The notes beneath the pieces were generated by a model. The model had not been told where the DNA came from, made no database searches, and saw only the letters and a list, made by a program, of their open reading frames with translations. Made by a program: the position numbers and the translations under genes. Shown here in pieces: positions 59,812 through 64,000 of a DNA stretch of 64,000 nt. Source of the DNA: Desulfospira joergensenii DSM 10085 (GTDB taxonomy: Bacteria > Desulfobacterota > Desulfobacteria > Desulfobacterales > Desulfobacteraceae); the NCBI RefSeq assembly GCF_000420085.1, contig NZ_ATUG01000001.1:806001-870000 (forward strand), read 5' to 3'. Each line of letters begins with the position of its first letter. The first letter of the stretch is position 1.

Positions 59812-60756
59812 TTGATAGAAATTCAGAACCTGACAAAGTACTATAACGACTTCTGTGCGGTGGACAATATCAGTCTGTCCATCCCCCCGGGGGAAATCCT
59901 GGGACTCCTGGGCCCCAACGGTGCCGGAAAGACCACGACCCTGAGGATGCTTACAGGCTATTTCAAGCCCAGTTCCGGCAGTATCACGGTCAAGGATTAT
60001 GAAATGCCCAAAGATACCCTGAAGATAAAAACCCTGATGGGATATCTCCCCGAATCCGCCCCCCTGTATCACAATATGCTGGTCTACGATTATCTGGACT
60101 ATGTGGCCAGGATCAAGGGCATCAAGGACCCGGGGAAGAGACAGGAGCGGTTCAGGGAACTGGCCCGCCTCTGCGGCCTTTCCTCCATCATGGATAAGCC
60201 CATTGCCAACCTTTCAAAGGGGCTCAAGCAGCGGGTGGGCCTGGCCCATGCCATGATGACCGATCCGGAGATCCTGATCCTGGACGAGCCCACCTCGGGC
60301 CTGGACCCCAACCAGATTGCGGAAATCCGGGATATTATCCGGGCCATTGGAAAGGAAAAAACCATTATCTTTTCCACCCATATCCTGTCCGAGGCCGAGG
60401 CCACCTGCGACCGGATCGTCATCATCAACAAGGGAAAAGTGGTGGCCGACGATACCACGGCCAGTCTCAAACAGGGGGTGAACCAGAACGCCTTTATCCG
60501 GCTCTCCCTTCTGGGGCCGGACCGGGAAGAGGCCGTTGCCCTGCTCAACTCAGTGGAACCGGGACTTACGATTACGCCCATGGCCTGCCCGGACCCAAAA
60601 ACCGTATCCCTTGAAATCCGCTCTCCCGGAGACCGGGACTTACGATCGGACATCTATCTTGCGGTCAAAAAGACCGAATGGATCCTCCTGGAACTTACCA
60701 GGGAATCCCAGGCCCTTGAGCGGGTATTCCAGGAACTGACACGGGAGGAGGCTTAA
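59812..60756 (+). CDS. ABC transporter ATP-binding protein (GldA/NosF-like)
   Basis: The 314-residue protein has all ABC motifs: LGLLGPNGAGKTTTLRMLTG (Walker A), MGYLPESAPLYHNMLVYDYL (Q-loop region), ANLSKGLKQRVGLAHAMM (signature with K in place of G), LILDEPTSGLDPNQIAEIRD (Walker B) and FSTHILSEAEATCD. The C-terminal 90 residues form the extra domain common in this exporter group. It starts at TTG 59812 behind AGGAGG. With the next genes it forms a complete Gld-type system, which in Bacteroidetes is linked to gliding and elsewhere is of unknown cargo. Confidence 0.9.
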   Translation: MIEIQNLTKYYNDFCAVDNISLSIPPGEILGLLGPNGAGKTTTLRMLTGYFKPSSGSITVKDYEMPKDTLKIKTLMGYLPESAPLYHNMLVYDYLDYVARIKGIKDPGKRQERFRELARLCGLSSIMDKPIANLSKGLKQRVGLAHAMMTDPEILILDEPTSGLDPNQIAEIRDIIRAIGKEKTIIFSTHILSEAEATCDRIVIINKGKVVADDTTASLKQGVNQNAFIRLSLLGPDREEAVALLNSVEPGLTITPMACPDPKTVSLEIRSPGDRDLRSDIYLAVKKTEWILLELTRESQALERVFQELTREEA

Positions 60757-60761
60757 AAACC

Positions 60762-61466
60762 ATGACACAGATAAAGACCATCGCCCTTAAGGAATTCAAA
60801 GATTATTTCATCTCTCCCATTGCCTATATCGTGATCGCCCTGTTTCTGGTGGTCACGGGCTGGTTTTTCTTCTCCACCTTTTTTATCTTCGGCCGGGCCG
60901 ATCTCAGGGATTTTTTCTCCCTGCTGCCCATCACCTTTTCCTTTTTCATCCCGGCCATCACCATGCGCCTTTTTGCCGAGGAGAAAAACGTGGGTTCCTA
61001 TGAGACCCTTTTAACCATGCCGGTATCCTTTACCCAGATCGCCCTGGGGAAATTCCTGGCCGCCTGTTTTTTTACCGGGGCCATGCTGATTCCCACCCTG
61101 TCCTATCCCCTGTTTATCTCTCTGATCGGAGAGGTGGATCCGGGACCGGTGATCGGGGGATATATAGGGGCCATGGGGCTGGCCGGGGCCTATTGCGCCG
61201 CAGGCCTGTTTGCATCGGCCCTGACCCGGAACCAGATCATTGCCTTTATCATCGGGTGCGCCCTCTGTTTCACCCTGACCATCATAGACAGGCTGTTGTT
61301 TTTTATGCCCGCGGCTGTAGTGGACCTGATCGAGTACGTGGGGGCCGGCTCCCACTTCATGAACATCTCCAAGGGGATCATCGATTCCCGGGATATCATC
61401 TACTTCATCAGCGTGGCATTTATCTTTTTGTTCTCCACCCACATGATCATGCATGAAAAGAATTAA
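60762..61466 (+). CDS. ABC transporter permease (GldF/ABC-2 family)
   Basis: The 234-residue protein has six membrane helices: a first cytoplasmic segment (IKTIALKEFKDYFISPIAYIV), then FFSLLPITFSFFIPAITMRLFAEEKNVGSYETLLTMPVS, a conserved ABC-2 stretch with E-E-K and E-T-L-L-T-M-P. The last part, GSHFMNISKGIIDSRDIIYF, is typical of GldF-type permeases. It sits five bases after the ATPase gene and overlaps the upstream open part of the next gene. The cargo is unknown. Confidence 0.88.
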   Translation: MTQIKTIALKEFKDYFISPIAYIVIALFLVVTGWFFFSTFFIFGRADLRDFFSLLPITFSFFIPAITMRLFAEEKNVGSYETLLTMPVSFTQIALGKFLAACFFTGAMLIPTLSYPLFISLIGEVDPGPVIGGYIGAMGLAGAYCAAGLFASALTRNQIIAFIIGCALCFTLTIIDRLLFFMPAAVVDLIEYVGAGSHFMNISKGIIDSRDIIYFISVAFIFLFSTHMIMHEKN

Positions 61467-61491
61467 GGAGACACCCAGTTTAGGAGACATC

Positions 61492-63684
61492 ATGACACAG
61501 ATCAAAGAACATTATATCAAGTTTATTCTGTATACCGCAGTGATTGTGCTGGTCAATCTCGCCGGCCTGACCCTGTTTTTCAGGGCAGATCTGACAAAGG
61601 CAAAAGTCTATTCTTTGTCCGAGGCCAGCAAGGAGGTCGTGGCCACCCTGTCCGAACCCCTGAGCATAAAAGTCTTTTTTTCAAAGGACCTGCCCGCCCC
61701 CCACAACAACACCGAGCGTTACCTGAGGGACCTCATGGAAGAATACGGGGCCAGGGCGGGAAAGTACTTTAATTATACTTTTTACAATGTCTCCCCGGAA
61801 GAGGGAGGTCTTACCGACCGGACCGATGCCAACCGGGAAATGGCCAAAAGCTACGGCATCTCCCCGGTCCAGATCCGGATCATGGAGAACGACGAGGTTA
61901 AATTCAAAAACGCCTACATGGGGCTTGTCATCATCCACGGGGATCTCATTGAAAAGATCGGGGCCATCACCTCCACCGACGGACTGGAGTACCAGCTTAC
62001 CACGGCCATCCAGAAACTGAACGACAAGGTGTCTGCCCTGCTCCGTCTCAAGGACAAGATCAAGGTAAAGATGATTCTTTCCTCTTCCCTGAACCCCATT
62101 GCCCCCCTCCTGGGCCTGGAGGACCGGCTGCCCGGCCTGGCAAAGGGGGTTGAAAAAGTCATCCGGGACCTGAACACCCGAAGCATGGGCATTATCGACT
62201 TTGAACATCTTGACCTGACCACCAAAAAAGATCTGGATGCTATTGCCGGAAAGTACAATCTAATGGCCCTTTCCTGGCCGGCCATCCCGGAAAGGAACAT
62301 CGGGGAAGGCCAGGGAGCGGCCGGACTGGTACTGGAGTACAAGGGCAAAACCGAAACCCTTCCGCTGATCTCTGCCGTTGAACTGCCCATCATCGGAACC
62401 ACCTACCAAATGGCGGATCCCGAAGCCCTGGAAGAGGAGCTGACAACGATTATCGAAAAGATGATCGGCATCAACAAGGATATCGGATACCTGGCCGACC
62501 ACGGCAGCCAGTCCCTGGGACCGGACCGCATGGCCATGATGCAGGGGCGGCCCGGAGGAGGCATGCAGGTGTTCAACTCCCTGCTCTCTTCCCGGTATGA
62601 TATCAAGCCGGTTTCCCTGAAGGAAGATCCCATTCCGGAAGGCCTCAACTGCCTGATCATTGCCAAGCCCACGGAAAAATTCTCCGACTACGAACTCTTC
62701 CAGATCGACCAGGCCCTGATGAAAGGCACCAATATCGCCTTTTTTGGGGACGCCTTCAACGAGATCATGCCCCAGGGCGGCATGGGCATGCCCCAATATC
62801 CCCCCATTGACACGGGTCTTGAAAAACTGCTCAGCCATTACGGGATTGCCGTGGAAAAGGCCTTTGTCCTGGATAAGAGCGCCTATAAGCACCAGGCCTC
62901 CCCCAGCCAGGGAGGAGGAGAACAGGCCATTTACTTCGCCCCCATGATCAAGGAGAAATCCATCAACAACGAGCCGGAATTCATGAACAATATCAAGGGA
63001 CTCATCGCCATGCAGATCTCCCCCCTGGAACTGAAGGAGGAGAATATCGACAAGGACCGGGTTACGGCCGTCCGTCTGCTCTCCTCTTCAGATGAATCCT
63101 GGCTCATGAAGGGGATGATCAACCTAAATCCCATGTTTATCTCTCCGCCCGAATCCAAGGAAAAGATGGAAAGCTATGACCTGGCCTATATCCTGGAAGG
63201 GGAATTTACCAGCTACTTCAAGGGCAAGCCGGTTCCGGAAAAGGAGACCGGGGAAAAAGAGATTCAAGACAAGGAGACCCCGGAAAAGGCAGAATCCGGA
63301 CCGGCTGAGGCTTCCCCCGGTGCCAAAGAGCTTGTGGCCCGGAACCGGGTGATCGAATCCTCCAAACCGGCCAAAATCTTTGTTCTCGGATGTTCCCAGA
63401 TGCTCCAGGACAATATGCTTGATCCCGAAGGACGATCCACCAACGCCACCTTTATCCTCAATGTCCTGGACCACCTTAACGGCCGGGACAAGATTGCGGC
63501 CATGAGAAGCAAGCAGCAGACTTTAAATCCCATTGTCCAGACCACCCCCTTTGTCAGGGGCATGATCAAGGGATTCAACATTGCCGGCCTGCCCGTATTG
63601 GTGATCCTGTTCGGAATGGGGGTCCTGGTCAGCCGGAACGCCAGGAAGAAAAAAATTGCCAGGATGTTTAAAGAAAACAAATAA
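61492..63684 (+). CDS. GldG-like ABC-associated periplasmic protein
   Basis: The protein (about 730 residues) starts at ATG 61492 behind AGGAG. It has an N-terminal membrane helix (FILYTAVIVLVNLAGLTLFF), a long extracytoplasmic part and a C-terminal helix (GLPVLVILFGMGVLVSR). YSLSEASKEVVATLSEPLSIKVFFSKDLPAP and YNVSPEEG near the start are family traits of GldG/intraflagellar-transport-like ABC components. A later linker is very acidic (PEKETGEKEIQDKETPEKAE). It probably couples ATP use to work in the periplasm. A frame 13 codons longer (from 61453) is not preferred. Confidence 0.82.
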   Translation: MTQIKEHYIKFILYTAVIVLVNLAGLTLFFRADLTKAKVYSLSEASKEVVATLSEPLSIKVFFSKDLPAPHNNTERYLRDLMEEYGARAGKYFNYTFYNVSPEEGGLTDRTDANREMAKSYGISPVQIRIMENDEVKFKNAYMGLVIIHGDLIEKIGAITSTDGLEYQLTTAIQKLNDKVSALLRLKDKIKVKMILSSSLNPIAPLLGLEDRLPGLAKGVEKVIRDLNTRSMGIIDFEHLDLTTKKDLDAIAGKYNLMALSWPAIPERNIGEGQGAAGLVLEYKGKTETLPLISAVELPIIGTTYQMADPEALEEELTTIIEKMIGINKDIGYLADHGSQSLGPDRMAMMQGRPGGGMQVFNSLLSSRYDIKPVSLKEDPIPEGLNCLIIAKPTEKFSDYELFQIDQALMKGTNIAFFGDAFNEIMPQGGMGMPQYPPIDTGLEKLLSHYGIAVEKAFVLDKSAYKHQASPSQGGGEQAIYFAPMIKEKSINNEPEFMNNIKGLIAMQISPLELKEENIDKDRVTAVRLLSSSDESWLMKGMINLNPMFISPPESKEKMESYDLAYILEGEFTSYFKGKPVPEKETGEKEIQDKETPEKAESGPAEASPGAKELVARNRVIESSKPAKIFVLGCSQMLQDNMLDPEGRSTNATFILNVLDHLNGRDKIAAMRSKQQTLNPIVQTTPFVRGMIKGFNIAGLPVLVILFGMGVLVSRNARKKKIARMFKENK

Positions 63685-63696
63685 TGTCAAATGCCT

Positions 63697-63746
63697 CTTT
63701 TCAATTCAGGCTTTTGGCTTTGAACTTTTAAGATTTAGACTTTCAT
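63697..63746. repeat. Degenerate 7-bp repeat array before the DUF4340 gene
   Basis: The stretch reads CTTTTCA-ATTCAGG-CTTTTGG-CTTTGAA-CTTTTAA, then an eight-base GATTTAGA and CTTTCAT. It has the same CTTTTGR core and seven-base step as at 47167-47269 and 54152-54186. It fills the gap between the GldG-like and DUF4340 genes and so lies within an operon. Confidence 0.45.
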
Positions 63747-63758
63747 GAGGAAAAGACC

Positions 63759-64000
63759 ATGAAAAAAGAATATCTCATACTCGCAGTGCTCATCCTGGGG
63801 CTGAGCCTCTATCTGGTTCTGAAAAAAGAAGACCAGACCCACTATACCCTGCCTGAGATCAAAGAAGTCGATACCACCCAGGTGGACAAAATCAGGATCG
63901 GCAAAAGGGATGCCCCCCTGGAGTTCAATAAAACCAATGACGGATGGGTCATCGGCAAAGAAAAGTTTCCCGCGGACAAACACGCCGTGGACAGCATGCT
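63759..64000 (+). CDS. DUF4340 domain protein, N-terminal part (3' end beyond window)
   Basis: About 80 residues are visible. ATG 63759 lies behind AGGAAAAGACC, an N-terminal membrane helix (YLILAVLILGLSLYLVL) follows, and then HYTLPEIKEVDTTQVDKIRI and DAPLEFNKTNDGWVIG, which match the start of DUF4340 proteins. Such proteins regularly follow gldG-type genes, with the periplasmic beta-repeat part beyond the edge. It is the fourth member of the Gld-type operon. It is cut by the window edge. Confidence 0.8.
   Translation, partial: MKKEYLILAVLILGLSLYLVLKKEDQTHYTLPEIKEVDTTQVDKIRIGKRDAPLEFNKTNDGWVIGKEKFPADKHAVDSM

Noticed and set aside
1..64000. CRISPR arrays, tRNA or rRNA genes, insertion sequences, replication origin
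   Set aside because: No regularly spaced direct repeats with unique spacers, no cloverleaf or rRNA-like stretches and no transposase-like protein were found by eye.

Overview
The window looks like a chromosome segment of a Gram-negative, anaerobic deltaproteobacterium, most likely a Desulfobacterales-type sulfate reducer. This is inferred from gene content, not from a marker gene. The clues are complete LPS assembly and export genes, a probable UGA-encoded (selenocysteine) HesB/IscA-like protein, a TRAP transporter, and a very large PocR/multi-PAS hybrid kinase. Most of the DNA is GC-rich with tight, overlapping operons. By eye, a stretch of about 29.4-38.6 kb and a short patch at 57.9-58.7 kb are clearly more AT-rich. 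No rRNA, tRNA, CRISPR array or insertion sequence was recognised.

Region 1 (1-11 kb) is catabolic. It holds a radical SAM gene (cut by the edge), a cysteine desulfidase/serine dehydratase-like gene, a 27-residue membrane peptide and a creatininase-family gene. Next come biotin carboxylase and a small biotin carrier, divergent from a GntR regulator, a DctPQM TRAP transporter and pxpABC (5-oxoprolinase). A perfect 21-bp inverted repeat lies between the two divergent arms. The likely job is uptake and ATP-dependent opening of 5-oxoproline or a related lactam. Region 2 (11-17 kb) has a GDPD-like protein with a missing catalytic motif and the 1582-residue hybrid kinase, separated by two adjacent palindromes.

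Region 3 (17-21.4 kb) is kdnA-kdnB-kdsB plus a glycosyltransferase, the gene set for CMP-8-amino-8-deoxy-Kdo. Region 4 (21.4-27.5 kb) has a Sad-type aldehyde dehydrogenase on the minus strand. On the plus strand follow an N-acyltransferase-like gene, a PlsC-like O-acyltransferase and alkaline phosphatase, behind a Pho-box-like direct repeat. That is a candidate phosphate-starvation membrane-remodelling unit. A YibE/F membrane protein follows a strong terminator.

Region 5 (27.5-47.1 kb) is one continuous minus-strand LPS cluster. It runs from lptF-lptG-waaA-lpxK-lpxL-waaF and a heptosyltransferase with a probable CTG start through many glycosyltransferases. Among these are GT10 and GT11 fucosyltransferase-like genes, an O-antigen ligase-like protein, two methyltransferase-like proteins and gene debris in the AT-rich core. 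The Kdo8N genes upstream probably feed the same LPS inner core.

Region 6 (47.3-64 kb) has thiamine pyrophosphokinase, a FliL-like lipoprotein and the selenoprotein with a candidate SECIS hairpin. It continues with a U32-like protein coupled to galE and a HEAT/pseudo-receiver protein coupled to an ATP-grasp enzyme. A biotin regulon follows (BirA box, birA-bioY-bioM-bioN), then a duplicated ribbon-helix-helix-like protein and a Gld-type ABC system (ATPase, permease, GldG-like, DUF4340 cut by the edge). Three intergenic spots in this region carry degenerate arrays of 7-bp repeats.
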